A stretch of DNA of 64,000 nt, from NCBI RefSeq assembly GCF_029945885.1, contig NZ_JAQSDK010000006.1, forward strand, positions 186,001-250,000, read 5' to 3'. The position numbers were made by a program, and so were the translations under genes. Each line of letters starts with the position of its first letter. Within the stretch, counting starts at the first letter, position 1. The stretch comes from Brevundimonas sp. GTDB lineage: Bacteria > Pseudomonadota > Alphaproteobacteria > Caulobacterales > Caulobacteraceae. Under the pieces are notes generated by a model. The model was not told where the DNA came from, searched no databases, and saw only the letters and a list, made by a program, of their open reading frames with translations. Below, in pieces: positions 52,799-62,073 of the stretch.

Positions 52799-55000
52799 TT
52801 AGCGGAATTTGCGCAGGCCCCGCGGCCCCATCCGGCCGGCCCCGGCGCGTTTGCCGAGCCAGTCCTTCCAGTCGGGCCAGTTGCGGCGCCGCCCGCCGCC
52901 GTCGGCCCACTCAGGTCCGGTCTCGGCGTCGAATACGGTCAGGTCCTGCAGCCCGCCCTGTTTGTAGGTCTGCAGCTTGACCCCCTTGCCGCGTCCCATT
53001 TCGGGCAGCTCTGCCAGCGGGAAGATCAGCGCCTTCAGGTTTTCGCCGAGGGTTGCGACATAATCACCCCTGACCCGCAGCGCCGCCAGCAGGTCGCCGT
53101 TCAGCACCTGTTTGCCGCCGCGCTTCTGGGCCAGCAGGTCATCTTCCGGCGCGATGAAGCCGTAACCGGCCTTCGACGCCACCAGTAGTTTCGCGCCCGG
53201 CTGATGCGCCAGGACGGCGATGATGCCGGCGCTCTCGTCGAGATCGATCATCAGCCGCAGCGGCTCGCCGTGCCCGCGACCGGAGGCCAGTTTGTCGGCC
53301 CCGATGGTGAAGATGCGGCCGTCCGAGGCCGCCACCAGAATCTTGTCCGTGGTGAAGGCCGGCTCGAGGAAGGCCAGGGCGTCGCCCTCCTTGAACTTCA
53401 GCTCGGACGGATCCTCGACCTTGCCCTTGGCCGCCCGGATCCAGCCGCGCTCGGACAGGATGACCGTGATGGCCTCGCGCGGGATGAAGGCCTCGACCGG
53501 GGCATAGGCCGAGGCGTCGACGGCCTCGGCGATCGTGGTCCGGCGCGGAGAGATCAGCGCCTTGCGCACCAGCTCCAGCTCCTTGCCGATCGTCTTCCAC
53601 TGTTTGGCCGGCGACAGGGACAGGGCCTGCAGCGCCGCCAGTTCTTCGGCCAGCGCCTTGTATTCGTTCTCAATCGTCATCTCCTCGATCCGCGCCAGCT
53701 GGCGCAGCCGGGTGTCGAGGATGAAGTCGGCCTGCAGCTCGGACAGGCCGAACCGGGCGATCAGCACCGCCTTGGGCTGCTCCTCCTCTCGGACGATGCG
53801 GATCACCTCATCGATATTGAGGAAGACGATCCGCAGACCTTCCAGCAGGTGAAGCCGCTTCTCGACGCGGTCGATACGCCAGTGCGAGCGCCGCACCAGC
53901 ACGTCACGCCGGTGATCGAGGAAGGCCTGCAGACAGGCCTTCAGCCCCATGACCCGTGGCGTACCGGTGGCGTCCAGCACATTCATGTTGATCGGGAAGC
54001 GCACCTCGAGGTCGGACAGCTTGAACAGGCTCTCCATCAGGACCTCGGGTTCGACCGTGCGGCTCTTGGGCTCCAGCACCAGCCGGATGTCCTCGGCCGA
54101 CTCGTCGCGCACATCGCCCAGCAGCGGGGCCTTCTTGTGCTCGATCAGATCGGCGAGGGCCTCGATCAACCGGCTCTTTTGCACCTGGTAGGGCATCTCG
54201 GTGACGATGATCCGCCACACGCCCCGACCCAGGTCCTCCGTCTCCCAGCGCGCCCGCAGACGCACGCCCCCGCGCCCGGTCTCATAGGCGTCGAGGATCG
54301 AGGCATGGCCCTCGACCGCCACACCGCCGGTCGGGAAGTCGGGTCCCGGCACGATGGTGGCCAGTTCCCCGGTCGTCGCCTCGGGCCGCTCCAGCAGCAC
54401 CATACAGGCATCGATCAACTCGCCGACATTGTGCGGCGGGATCGAGGTGGCCATGCCGACGGCGATGCCCGATGAACCGTTGGCCAGCAGATTGGGGAAG
54501 CCGGCGGGCAGGACGACCGGCTCCTCGTCCTGGTCGTCATAGGTGGCGCGGAAATCGACCGCATCCTGATCGATGCCTTCCAGCAGCAGGGTCGCCGCCG
54601 AGGTCAGCTTGCACTCGGTGTAGCGCATGGCGGCGGCGCTATCGCCGTCGATGTTGCCGAAATTGCCCTGGCCGTCGACCAGCGGATAGCGCTGGGCGAA
54701 ATCCTGGGCCAGTCGCACCAGGGCCTCATAGATCGAGGCGTCGCCGTGCGGGTGGTAGCCGCCCATGACCTCGCCGACGACCTTGGCGCATTTGCGGGCC
54801 GCCGCCTGCGGGTTCAGCCGCATCTGGTGCATGGCGTAGAGAATGCGCCGGTGGACCGGTTTGAAGCCGTCGCGCACGTCCGGCAGGGCGCGGTTGGTGA
54901 TCGTCGACAGGGCGTAGGCCAGATAGCGCTGAGACAGCGCTTCGCTCATCGGCTCATCGATAATGCGGCCGCCCTCGGGCGTCGGAGTGTGAACGGTCAT
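52799..55000 (-). CDS. parC: DNA topoisomerase IV subunit A
   Basis: 733 residues. The breakage-reunion domain has [50 protein letters not shown] and the DNA-linking Tyr127 in AAAMRYTEC; the C-terminal part forms a ParC-type beta-pinwheel with degenerate repeats (from about 480). It decatenates sister chromosomes with ParE. In the quinolone-resistance region the residue equivalent to E. coli Ser80 is Ala88, while Glu92 matches Glu84. Confidence 0.96.
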   Translation of the reverse strand: MTVHTPTPEGGRIIDEPMSEALSQRYLAYALSTITNRALPDVRDGFKPVHRRILYAMHQMRLNPQAAARKCAKVVGEVMGGYHPHGDASIYEALVRLAQDFAQRYPLVDGQGNFGNIDGDSAAAMRYTECKLTSAATLLLEGIDQDAVDFRATYDDQDEEPVVLPAGFPNLLANGSSGIAVGMATSIPPHNVGELIDACMVLLERPEATTGELATIVPGPDFPTGGVAVEGHASILDAYETGRGGVRLRARWETEDLGRGVWRIIVTEMPYQVQKSRLIEALADLIEHKKAPLLGDVRDESAEDIRLVLEPKSRTVEPEVLMESLFKLSDLEVRFPINMNVLDATGTPRVMGLKACLQAFLDHRRDVLVRRSHWRIDRVEKRLHLLEGLRIVFLNIDEVIRIVREEEQPKAVLIARFGLSELQADFILDTRLRQLARIEEMTIENEYKALAEELAALQALSLSPAKQWKTIGKELELVRKALISPRRTTIAEAVDASAYAPVEAFIPREAITVILSERGWIRAAKGKVEDPSELKFKEGDALAFLEPAFTTDKILVAASDGRIFTIGADKLASGRGHGEPLRLMIDLDESAGIIAVLAHQPGAKLLVASKAGYGFIAPEDDLLAQKRGGKQVLNGDLLAALRVRGDYVATLGENLKALIFPLAELPEMGRGKGVKLQTYKQGGLQDLTVFDAETGPEWADGGGRRRNWPDWKDWLGKRAGAGRMGPRGLRKFR

Positions 55001-55121
55001 GGGCCTTCGAATCAGGGAAGCAGAGCCGGAAGTCTAGCCCGTCAGCCTACATTCGCCCGTATCGGCTCGTTTGTCCCCCACCGCGGCCGAGGGCCGGTGC
55101 GCGGTCTGGCCCCCGGGTGGT

Positions 55122-56231
55122 TCATCGAACGGTGAGATCGCCGATGCGCAGGGCCTGTTCCAGTCGGACGACTCCGTTCACGTCCCGGATTTCGGCCAGA
55201 ACGGTCGGATTCTCGCCGCCCCAGCCCAGGGTCAACAGGCCGAAATTCTGGTCGCGGAACACCTCCCCGACACGCAGGGCGTTGGGCGGGGTCACCGGCC
55301 AGACCTCGGTCAGCCCGGAGGAGGTGATGTCCCACAGGGGATAGGGGGTGTTCACGTCCAGGCGCGAGATCTCGCCATAGTGGGTATCGCCCGACAGGCA
55401 GAACAGGCCATTGGCCCGTCGGTCCCGGATCGCGGCAATCAGCCGTTGATGGTCGTGAGCGAAATTCATCCAGCCTTCCCAACCGGCGAAATCGGCAACG
55501 ACCTGCAGGCTGGAGGCCAGAATGCGGATGTCAGCGGGGACCGACAGCTGGTCCTCCAGCCAGCGCCACTGGGTCTCGCCCAGCTGGGTGGCCGTCAACT
55601 CCGGATTTCGGGTATAGGGCCCCGGCGTCGGCTGCCCGGCGGCCGCGCGATGTGCGACCCAGTCGTCATATTCCTGGGGTCCCAGGTCAAGCGGGAGGAG
55701 CGGGGTCCGGTTCCAGCGCAGGTCGGGCAGCAGGATCTGTACCCGTTGGCCGGCAGGTCCGAAGACATGGGCAGTATAGATACCGTCACGGGTCCGCCGC
55801 GGGCTGTCGGCCGGCTCACCGAAGAAGTCGAGGAACAGCCGGCGGGTCTCCTCCTTCATCGGATAGTCGACCCCGGCGTCGTTCTCGCCGAAGTCGTGAT
55901 CATCCCAGATGGCGATGATCGGTACGCTGGCCTTCAGGCGCTGGAAGCCCGGCTGGGCCGCCAGCTCGGCATATTTGCGGCGCATCACCACCGGGTCGCG
56001 GGTGTCCAGGTAGACGTTGTCGCCCAGGAAGATGAACAGGTCGGGGCGGGTTTCCAGGACGGCGTCCCAGATCGGCTGCGGCTTGTCGCTCCGGGCGCAG
56101 GATCCGAAGGCGATCCGGGTCAGGGCCTGGTTCGCCCGGGGGTGGGGATCCGGCTCCGCCCTGGCGGTCCCGACCATGAGTCCGGCACCGGCGGTTCCGG
56201 CGATCAAATGGCGGCGCGACAGACGGGTCAT
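55122..56231 (-). CDS. phoD: Alkaline phosphatase D family protein (PhoD-like, Tat-exported)
   Basis: 369 residues; the ATG at 56231 has AGGGA eight bases upstream. The leader MTRLSRRHLIAGTAGAGLM is a twin-arginine signal. Metal-binding motifs: RIAFGSCARSDKPQPIWD, DLFIFLGDNVYLDTRD, IAIWDDHDFGENDAG, FCLSGDTHYGEIS. PhoD enzymes are Ca2+/Fe3+ phosphodi- and monoesterases. It lies after a TonB-dependent receptor gene, separated by a strong terminator, so they are probably separate transcripts. Confidence 0.92.
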   Translation of the reverse strand: MTRLSRRHLIAGTAGAGLMVGTARAEPDPHPRANQALTRIAFGSCARSDKPQPIWDAVLETRPDLFIFLGDNVYLDTRDPVVMRRKYAELAAQPGFQRLKASVPIIAIWDDHDFGENDAGVDYPMKEETRRLFLDFFGEPADSPRRTRDGIYTAHVFGPAGQRVQILLPDLRWNRTPLLPLDLGPQEYDDWVAHRAAAGQPTPGPYTRNPELTATQLGETQWRWLEDQLSVPADIRILASSLQVVADFAGWEGWMNFAHDHQRLIAAIRDRRANGLFCLSGDTHYGEISRLDVNTPYPLWDITSSGLTEVWPVTPPNALRVGEVFRDQNFGLLTLGWGGENPTVLAEIRDVNGVVRLEQALRIGDLTVR

Positions 56232-56253
56232 GTCCATATTCCCTGCTTGAATC

Positions 56254-56295
56254 AAAAAATGGAAGACGGGGCGCATCCCTGGGATGCGCCCCGTC
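56254..56295 (-). terminator. Rho-independent terminator of the TonB receptor gene
   Basis: A long inverted repeat, GACGGGGCGCATCCC (56265-56279) and its complement (56281-56295), followed on the minus strand by TTCCATTTTTT (56264-56254). It is 14 bases past the receptor stop and only 20-60 bases upstream of the PhoD start, leaving a short promoter space for PhoD. Confidence 0.88.
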
Positions 56296-56308
56296 CCTGC
56301 CAGACCGC

Positions 56309-58654
56309 CTAGAAGCGGCGACGCAGCGTCACAAAGGCCTGACGCGGCGCGCCCGGCAGGAAGGTTTGACGCCCCGCCGTGTTCTGGAAACCGCCCGAGC
56401 CGACGGTCGAGATGTAGTCTTCGTCGAACAGGTTGGTCACGTTCAGCTGCACGATGGTGCCGTCCAGCCAGTCGGCCCGGTCGAGGAACCGGTAGCCCGC
56501 GGTCAATTCGAACACGGTGTAGCTGTCGACCGACTCGTCATTCAGGTAGCTGGAGAAACGCGAGCCGGTGAAGGCTCCGGCCAGGGTCGCGTAGAGGTGA
56601 CCGTCGTCATAGGCCACTTCGCCCCGGGCCAGGGTTTCCGGCGTGTTGAGCACGGTCTTGCCGGCCGTGGCGGCCACCAGGACTCCCGCACCGTCAAGGA
56701 CGTCGTCCTGGTAGGTCGAGTCGTTGTAGCTGAACGATCCGTAGGCCGACCAGTTCTGGGCAAAGGACCAGATCGCGGCGGCCTCGAAACCGCGGCTCTG
56801 GACCGCGCCGACGTTCTGGATGCCGTTGCCCAGGCCCAGGATCGGGGCACCGAGGGCGACACCGAGCAGGCGGTTCTCGAACCGGACGTCATAGACCGCA
56901 ACCGAACCCTGGATCTGGTCCATACGGAAGCGCCAGCCGGCCTCGATCGTCTTCGAGCTTTCCGGCTCCAGGTTGTTTTGCAGGGCGGCGAAGCCCGCCG
57001 CGGTGGCCGAGAACGGACCCCCGGTATTGGAGGACTCATAGGCCCGCATGTTCTCGGTGTAGGACGCGAACAGCTGGTGATCTTCATTCACCTCGAAGGC
57101 GACCCCGATCTGCGGCAGGAAATTGTCGTCCGCCTTGATGGTACCGGTCTTGTTGGCACCGGTGATGGTCGTGGCGGTATTTTCGACCGCAAGGGACTTG
57201 AAGCCGAAATTGACCGTCAGGGCATCGGTGACCGTCCAGGTGTCCTGCAGATAATAGTGGCGGGTCTCGGTCGCGAAGTCATAGGCCCATTGGGTGAAGA
57301 AGGGGTTGGCCAGGAAGTCCAGCGAGTTCCGGGTGTTGGCGACCCGGTCCAGGCCGTAGAAGCGACGGGCCTGGGTGAAGTCGTTGTTCTCCATCCAGAA
57401 GCCGCCCTCGAGGGTGTGCATGCCGACGACGAGGGTGGCCGAACCGACGATCCCGCGACGATCAATGTCATACTCGGTCGTGCGGACCGAGATCGGGCTC
57501 GGGTTCACGATGGCCGTGCCGGTCTGGTCAGGCGCGCCGGCCGGGGTGGGGACGTAGGGCGACCACCACAGGCCCTGGCCTTCATTCTTGTGGGCGTAGC
57601 CGGTCAGGCTGATGTCGAGGTGATCAGTGACCGGATAGGTGAAGGTCAGGGCCGCGAGGGTGTCATCGCGCAGGCCCGCAGCGTTGAAATAGGCGTCGTC
57701 GATGCAGCTGGCACCGCCGACGTAGGCATTGGTGCCCGAGCCACCGCCCAGTTGCGGGCAGTCGCCGCCCGGATTGGCCTGATAGATGTCGGCGTTGGTG
57801 ACGGCATTGCCATAGTTGTCGGAGTTGTTGTCCCAGTTGCGACCCAGGCGGCTGATCTGCTCCAGCGACATGTCCTGATAGTCATTCTCACGACGCTCGG
57901 ACGTATTGTAGAAGCCATACAGTTCGCCGCGACCGACGGGCAGGACGGCGTTCAGGTTCAGCTGCTTCTGGTTCTGCTCGCCGAAGCCTTTCCACTTGTC
58001 AGCCTGATGATCGACATAGGTCAGGGAGGCCCGCAGGCTGTCATCGCCGAACAGGGAGCCCGTATCGATCCGGACCAGGCCGCGGCTGGTGTTCTCGCTG
58101 CCGTAGGTGCCGGCCAGATCGACGCCGAAATTCTCGGTCGGCCGGCGGCTGACGAACTGGATGGTACCGCCCAGGTTGCTGCTGGAGGCAGTGCCGAGCG
58201 CGCCCGAGCCCTGGGCCACGTCGACGCGGGCCACGTTCTCGGAGATGGTCGCGCGCGAGATGTGCAGACCGTTATGGTTGCCGTAGCTCATGTCGCCCAG
58301 CGGCACGCCGTCGAGGGTGAAGCCCAGCTGGTTCTGGTTGAAGCTGCGCAGTACGAGCCGGGCAGACCATTCATAGTTGCCGAACGCATCAGCCGACTGG
58401 AAGCTGACGCCGGGCAGGCGTTCGATCGCCTTCAGTGGGCTGGTGCCGGGGGCTTCCATGGCGATGATGGCCTCGGTGACCGAGGCCTGCTGGCGGCTCT
58501 GGCCCTGGCCAAAGACCAGGACGTCGTCCAGGCTGGAGGGCGTTTGCGGGGCATCTGTACCGGTCTGCGCGAAGGCGGCGGACGGCGCGAATGCCAGGCC
58601 GGCGAGAGAGAACGCGAGCGCTGACACGCCCATGAGAAGACGATGGTTACTCAT
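56309..58654 (-). CDS. TonB-dependent outer membrane receptor
   Basis: 781 residues from the ATG at 58654. Signal peptide to AAFAQ; then DDVLVFGQGQSRQQ near the TonB box, a plug domain (SPLKAIERLPGVSFQSAD, NQLGFTLDGVPLGDM, VARVDVAQGSGALGTASSSNLGGTIQFVSRRP) and a 22-strand barrel ending NVTNLFDEDYI and FVTLRRRF with the C-terminal phenylalanine. The substrate is unknown; the gene beyond its terminator is a PhoD phosphatase, so a phosphorylated compound is possible. No cobalamin or other riboswitch is seen upstream. Confidence 0.93.
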   Translation of the reverse strand: MSNHRLLMGVSALAFSLAGLAFAPSAAFAQTGTDAPQTPSSLDDVLVFGQGQSRQQASVTEAIIAMEAPGTSPLKAIERLPGVSFQSADAFGNYEWSARLVLRSFNQNQLGFTLDGVPLGDMSYGNHNGLHISRATISENVARVDVAQGSGALGTASSSNLGGTIQFVSRRPTENFGVDLAGTYGSENTSRGLVRIDTGSLFGDDSLRASLTYVDHQADKWKGFGEQNQKQLNLNAVLPVGRGELYGFYNTSERRENDYQDMSLEQISRLGRNWDNNSDNYGNAVTNADIYQANPGGDCPQLGGGSGTNAYVGGASCIDDAYFNAAGLRDDTLAALTFTYPVTDHLDISLTGYAHKNEGQGLWWSPYVPTPAGAPDQTGTAIVNPSPISVRTTEYDIDRRGIVGSATLVVGMHTLEGGFWMENNDFTQARRFYGLDRVANTRNSLDFLANPFFTQWAYDFATETRHYYLQDTWTVTDALTVNFGFKSLAVENTATTITGANKTGTIKADDNFLPQIGVAFEVNEDHQLFASYTENMRAYESSNTGGPFSATAAGFAALQNNLEPESSKTIEAGWRFRMDQIQGSVAVYDVRFENRLLGVALGAPILGLGNGIQNVGAVQSRGFEAAAIWSFAQNWSAYGSFSYNDSTYQDDVLDGAGVLVAATAGKTVLNTPETLARGEVAYDDGHLYATLAGAFTGSRFSSYLNDESVDSYTVFELTAGYRFLDRADWLDGTIVQLNVTNLFDEDYISTVGSGGFQNTAGRQTFLPGAPRQAFVTLRRRF

Positions 58655-58840
58655 TTTAGCCCCGATGGTTGGCACAGGATTGCGCACCGGAACGCCCTAC
58701 TTAGCGGCCAAGACAAAGCGACGACGGCCGTGCCGGCTTTGTGTGACGTCGCGCAATTGGGACCGCTTTGCGGCCCGGCGTGCCCGAATGGCTACGCTTG
58801 TTCCGGGTACGATCGAATTCCGGAATCGGCGCTCGTTAGC

Positions 58841-59572
58841 CTACAGCCGCCCCGTCTCTCCCAGCCTGTCCAGCATCCAGACCCGGGCCGACGGGATCGG
58901 CCGGTTCTGCGGGTGGAAGACGAACTGTTCCAGAAAATGCCCGGTCAGGGCCAGTCCGGCTCCGACGTCGCCGGGTCCCAGTCCCGCCTGGGCCCCCAGC
59001 ATGAAGGGCGGCAGCACCAGCAGCTTGTCGGCATAGGGCGCGCCGGCGTCGCGGCTGACCGCCCGGCCGGTGCGTGGGCTGACCCAGACCAGATCGTCCA
59101 TCGTCCCGCTGACGGCGCAGCTGGACAGGTCGAGGCCGAAGCCGAGGTCCTCCAGCAGGCCAGCCTCGAACCGCACGAAGATCGCCGGCCACACCTCGGG
59201 CAGGGCAAAGGCCGCCATCAGGGCCTCGAAGGCCAGGAAGGCCCCCGGATGCGGCTCGCGCTCCGGCAGGGCGCCCTGGGCCACGGCGGCGGCGGCGGCC
59301 AGGCCGGTCAGGGCCATGGAATCCTCGAACAGGGCACTGGGCCCCTCGCCTACCGGCTCCAGCCGCGCCGAACCCAGATGATCCGAGGTCCGCGCCCGGT
59401 AGTCGGCGATGACCCGGGCCCCGGGCTGCAGGAAGGGCTTCATCTTGCGCGAGGCTCCGCCCGCGACGTAGGCGGCGTGTCGACCATGCCCCTCGGTCAG
59501 CAACTCGACCACCACGCCGGTGTCCCCGTGCGCCCGGGCCGACAGGACGAAGGCTTCCTCGGAGAATTCCAT
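58841..59572 (-). CDS. recO: DNA repair protein RecO
   Basis: 243 residues: EFSEEAFVLSARAHGDTGVVVELLTEGHGRHAAYVAGGASRK (OB fold), LQPGARVIADYRARTSDHLGSARLEP, FVRFEAGLLEDLGFGLDLSSCAVSG, and a helical C-terminus ending LDRLGETGRL. Only one of the zinc-binding cysteines of some RecO proteins is left. RecO loads RecA with RecR. The start overlaps the preceding gene's stop by one base. Confidence 0.95.
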   Translation of the reverse strand: MEFSEEAFVLSARAHGDTGVVVELLTEGHGRHAAYVAGGASRKMKPFLQPGARVIADYRARTSDHLGSARLEPVGEGPSALFEDSMALTGLAAAAAVAQGALPEREPHPGAFLAFEALMAAFALPEVWPAIFVRFEAGLLEDLGFGLDLSSCAVSGTMDDLVWVSPRTGRAVSRDAGAPYADKLLVLPPFMLGAQAGLGPGDVGAGLALTGHFLEQFVFHPQNRPIPSARVWMLDRLGETGRL

Positions 59573-60054
59573 CAGTCGGGCGTGCCTGGCTGACCGCGAA
59601 TGACGGTGACCACGTCGCGGGCCACGTCATTGGGCACGGCGAAGCTCAGCACATATTGCTCGATCTTCCAGCCGTCCTCGGTCAGGCGCAGCACGCCCGA
59701 GCCCCGCGTTTCGCCATAGCTGGCATTGTCCAGCCGCTCGTCGAACCAGGCCACGCAGCGGCAGGCGATCGGGGCGATCGTCACCACCCGGTCGTGCGGC
59801 ACATAGGTCCAGCCCTGGCCGCGGGCAAAATAGGGTTCGGCATAGGCGCGGAACGCCTGCAGAGACCAGCGCTCGCCGGCGTCGGTGCCGATGAAACGGG
59901 CATCGGGCGTGAACTGGGCGAAATAGGTTGCGCCGTCTGCTGTCGCGGCAGCGGCGTGCATCCGGTCAATGACCGCTCCCACCGCAGCGTCCGGCGCGGC
60001 GAGGGTCGGGTCCTGGGGCGGGGCCAGGGTCAGGGCGGCGATCAGGGCAAACAT
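59572..60054 (-). CDS. Exported SnoaL/NTF2-like protein
   Basis: 160 residues. A short hydrophobic N-terminus (MFALIAALTLAPPQ) may be a signal peptide. The rest is an NTF2/SnoaL-like cone: VIDRMHAAAATADGATYFAQFTPDARFIGTDAGERWSLQAFRAYAEPYFARGQGWTY, VAWFDERLD, GSGVLRLTEDGWKIEQYVLSF. Such domains serve as isomerases or ligand-binding folds; no catalytic set can be named. It is coupled to recO by a one-base overlap. Confidence 0.85.
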   Translation of the reverse strand: MFALIAALTLAPPQDPTLAAPDAAVGAVIDRMHAAAATADGATYFAQFTPDARFIGTDAGERWSLQAFRAYAEPYFARGQGWTYVPHDRVVTIAPIACRCVAWFDERLDNASYGETRGSGVLRLTEDGWKIEQYVLSFAVPNDVARDVVTVIRGQPGTPD

Positions 60055-60114
60055 GGGTGAACTCCGGAGTCGGTGCCTGCCACTGCTAGCCCGTGCCGGC
60101 CCGGAGCGGGAGTC

Positions 60115-61356
60115 TCAGCGCGCCAGCGTTGTCGGGAACGACCGCCCAAGCGCTTCGGCCATCGCCTGTTCGGCGATCAGGAACACCTGGTCGCGCTGGT
60201 GGTAGTTGTTGGACAGGACGATCACCGTGACATCGGCTTCGGGCTGGTAGGTCACCAGGTTGCGGAACCCGGACCAGCTGCCCGTATGATAAATCTGCCG
60301 GTCATCGAAGGCGGGCCGCACCTGCCGTCCCAGACTATTGGCGAACAGACCGAAGCCCCAGTCGCGCCGGACCCGACCGCGCTCCTTCGGGGTGGTCGCC
60401 GGGGCATGGTCGGCCGTCATCTGGGCATAGGACCGGGCACTGACAACCCGGCCGTGATGCAGGGCCCGTTCCCAGACCAGCATGTCGTCCAGTGTCGAAT
60501 ACAGGGCCCCGGCCGCGAAGACGATACTGACATTGGCGTCGTTCTGCGGAGTCAGGCCGCCGGGAAAATGAGCATAGCCGGTCACCAGATCGCGGGCCTT
60601 GCCGTCGGCGTCCGACCCGGTATCCATCATGCCCAGGGGTGTGAAAAAGGTCCGCTGCAGATAGGTCGCCAGCGACACACCGGACGCCCGCTCGACCACG
60701 GCCCCCAGCAGATTATAGCCGGCGTTGTCGTAGCGAACCTTGGAGCCGGGCGGAAACTGAAGGCGGTATCGCTTTGAGTCTTCGGTCAGCGCCGCGGAGG
60801 TCGCCGGCGTGACCCGTTGCAGACCCCAGGCCGGGCGGGCCATCAGGTCGGGCACACCCGAGGTGTGGGACAGCAGGTGGGTCAGGCGGATCGGGGCCCA
60901 GGCCTCGGGACAGGGCTGGATCCATTGGCACAACGGATCGTCGACCGACAGTACCCCCGCGTCCTGCAGCTTCAGTATAGCGGCGGCGGTGTACTGTTTG
61001 CTGACTGACGCCAGCCGGAAACGGGAGTCCAGCGCCAGCGGGCGGTCCGCCTCGTGGTCGGCCATGCCATAGACCTGCCGGAACAGGACCCGGTCGCCGC
61101 GCGCCACCAGCACCGCGCCGCTGAAGCCGCGCGGGCCACGTGAGACCCGGTCCAGGGCTTCGGTCAATTCCGGCAGCGCCTCGACCACCTGGAGCGGTGG
61201 CCGCGCAACCGGACGTCTGGCTTCGTCGGCAGGCGGCGGATTGACGGGGCGGCTTGAAGCCACACCGGTCGCGACCGCCGCGCCGAGCACGGTCGCCGCG
61301 ATCAGGGCCAGGGTCAGACGCGGATGACCGCCGGCATGTCGGGGAACATGGAACAC
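60115..61356 (-). CDS. Serine hydrolase, class C beta-lactamase fold
   Basis: 413 residues with an N-terminal signal anchor (RLTLALIAATVLGAAVATGVA). Motifs: Ser117-x-x-Lys120 in RLASVSKQYTAAAIL, the YxN in VRYDNAGYNLLGAVVERA, and IYHTGSWSGFRNLV as the HTG triad. These enzymes are esterases, DD-peptidases or D-aminopeptidases; true AmpC activity is unlikely from the EstB-like layout. It is inserted in the era-recO gene run on the same strand. Confidence 0.88.
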   Translation of the reverse strand: MFHVPRHAGGHPRLTLALIAATVLGAAVATGVASSRPVNPPPADEARRPVARPPLQVVEALPELTEALDRVSRGPRGFSGAVLVARGDRVLFRQVYGMADHEADRPLALDSRFRLASVSKQYTAAAILKLQDAGVLSVDDPLCQWIQPCPEAWAPIRLTHLLSHTSGVPDLMARPAWGLQRVTPATSAALTEDSKRYRLQFPPGSKVRYDNAGYNLLGAVVERASGVSLATYLQRTFFTPLGMMDTGSDADGKARDLVTGYAHFPGGLTPQNDANVSIVFAAGALYSTLDDMLVWERALHHGRVVSARSYAQMTADHAPATTPKERGRVRRDWGFGLFANSLGRQVRPAFDDRQIYHTGSWSGFRNLVTYQPEADVTVIVLSNNYHQRDQVFLIAEQAMAEALGRSFPTTLAR

Positions 61357-61404
61357 GAAACGTCTACTCTCGAACGACCCGGCGCGCCCTGCGGCCCGCC
61401 TTGC

Positions 61405-62073
61405 TCAATCCGCCTCAGTCCGGCGATTCTGCGTGATGCGCCACATCAGGTCTGACAGCCGATCCTGACCGAAGAAGGGCTCGTTCCGATAGACGAACAA
61501 CGGCACACCCCAGTGTCCGGCTGCGGCCTGGGCCGACTCATGGGCGAGCAGTACCGCGTCCAGCCGCCCGGCCTCGGCCACGGCCCGGGCCTCGAGCGCC
61601 ATGGGGTCCAGTCCGGCCGTGATCGCGGCGCGGGCCAGATGCTCGCCCTGGTCCCAGCCGTCGACCTCACCCGACCAGATCAGATGCGAGACCGCCTCGA
61701 CATAGGCCAGGCCTGCCCCCTGTTCGGCCGCCAGCACACCCATCCGGCTCAACCGGCCGATATGGGGCTGGTTCGCGGCGATCGTGCCGCTCGCCAGGTC
61801 CTGAACCACCGGATCAGGCCGGGGCCAGCGAAAGGTCAGGCCCAGCCGTTCGGCGATCCGGGTCACGTCCCGGAACAGATAGGGCGGCCACATGGGATTG
61901 ACCGATTTGAAGAAGTCCGGGGTCCGCACGGCCAGCGGCCGCACCACGCGCAGGGTCACGTCGAGGGCGTGGGCCTCCGCCAACGCCCGAACCTGACGGA
62001 CCGCCAGCCAGGAATAGGGACTGCGGAACGAGAAATAGAAGTCGACCGGGGCTGGTGTCTCCCCGGTCGCCAT
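61405..62073 (-). CDS. DsbA-family 2-hydroxychromene-2-carboxylate isomerase-like protein
   Basis: 222 residues from the ATG at 62073, which overlaps the era stop. PVDFYFSFRSPYSWLAVRQVRALAEAH opens the kappa-class GST/DsbA fold; ANQPHIGRLSRMGVLAAEQG and GVPLFVYRNEPFFGQDRLSDLMW are conserved. The CxxC of DsbA is replaced by SPYS, as in glutathione-dependent HCCA isomerases. The natural substrate is unlikely to be naphthalene-derived here; it is more likely a glutathione-linked enzyme. Coupled to era. Confidence 0.88.
   Translation of the reverse strand: MATGETPAPVDFYFSFRSPYSWLAVRQVRALAEAHALDVTLRVVRPLAVRTPDFFKSVNPMWPPYLFRDVTRIAERLGLTFRWPRPDPVVQDLASGTIAANQPHIGRLSRMGVLAAEQGAGLAYVEAVSHLIWSGEVDGWDQGEHLARAAITAGLDPMALEARAVAEAGRLDAVLLAHESAQAAAGHWGVPLFVYRNEPFFGQDRLSDLMWRITQNRRTEAD

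Noticed and set aside
56366..58624. 752-codon open frame on the plus strand
   Set aside because: Antisense of the TonB receptor, produced by codon bias; the receptor motifs run the full length on the other strand.
58655..58840. Cobalamin or other riboswitch before the TonB receptor
   Set aside because: No B12-box-like sequence or matching stem set was found; only a simple ACAAAGC/GCTTTGT inverted repeat.
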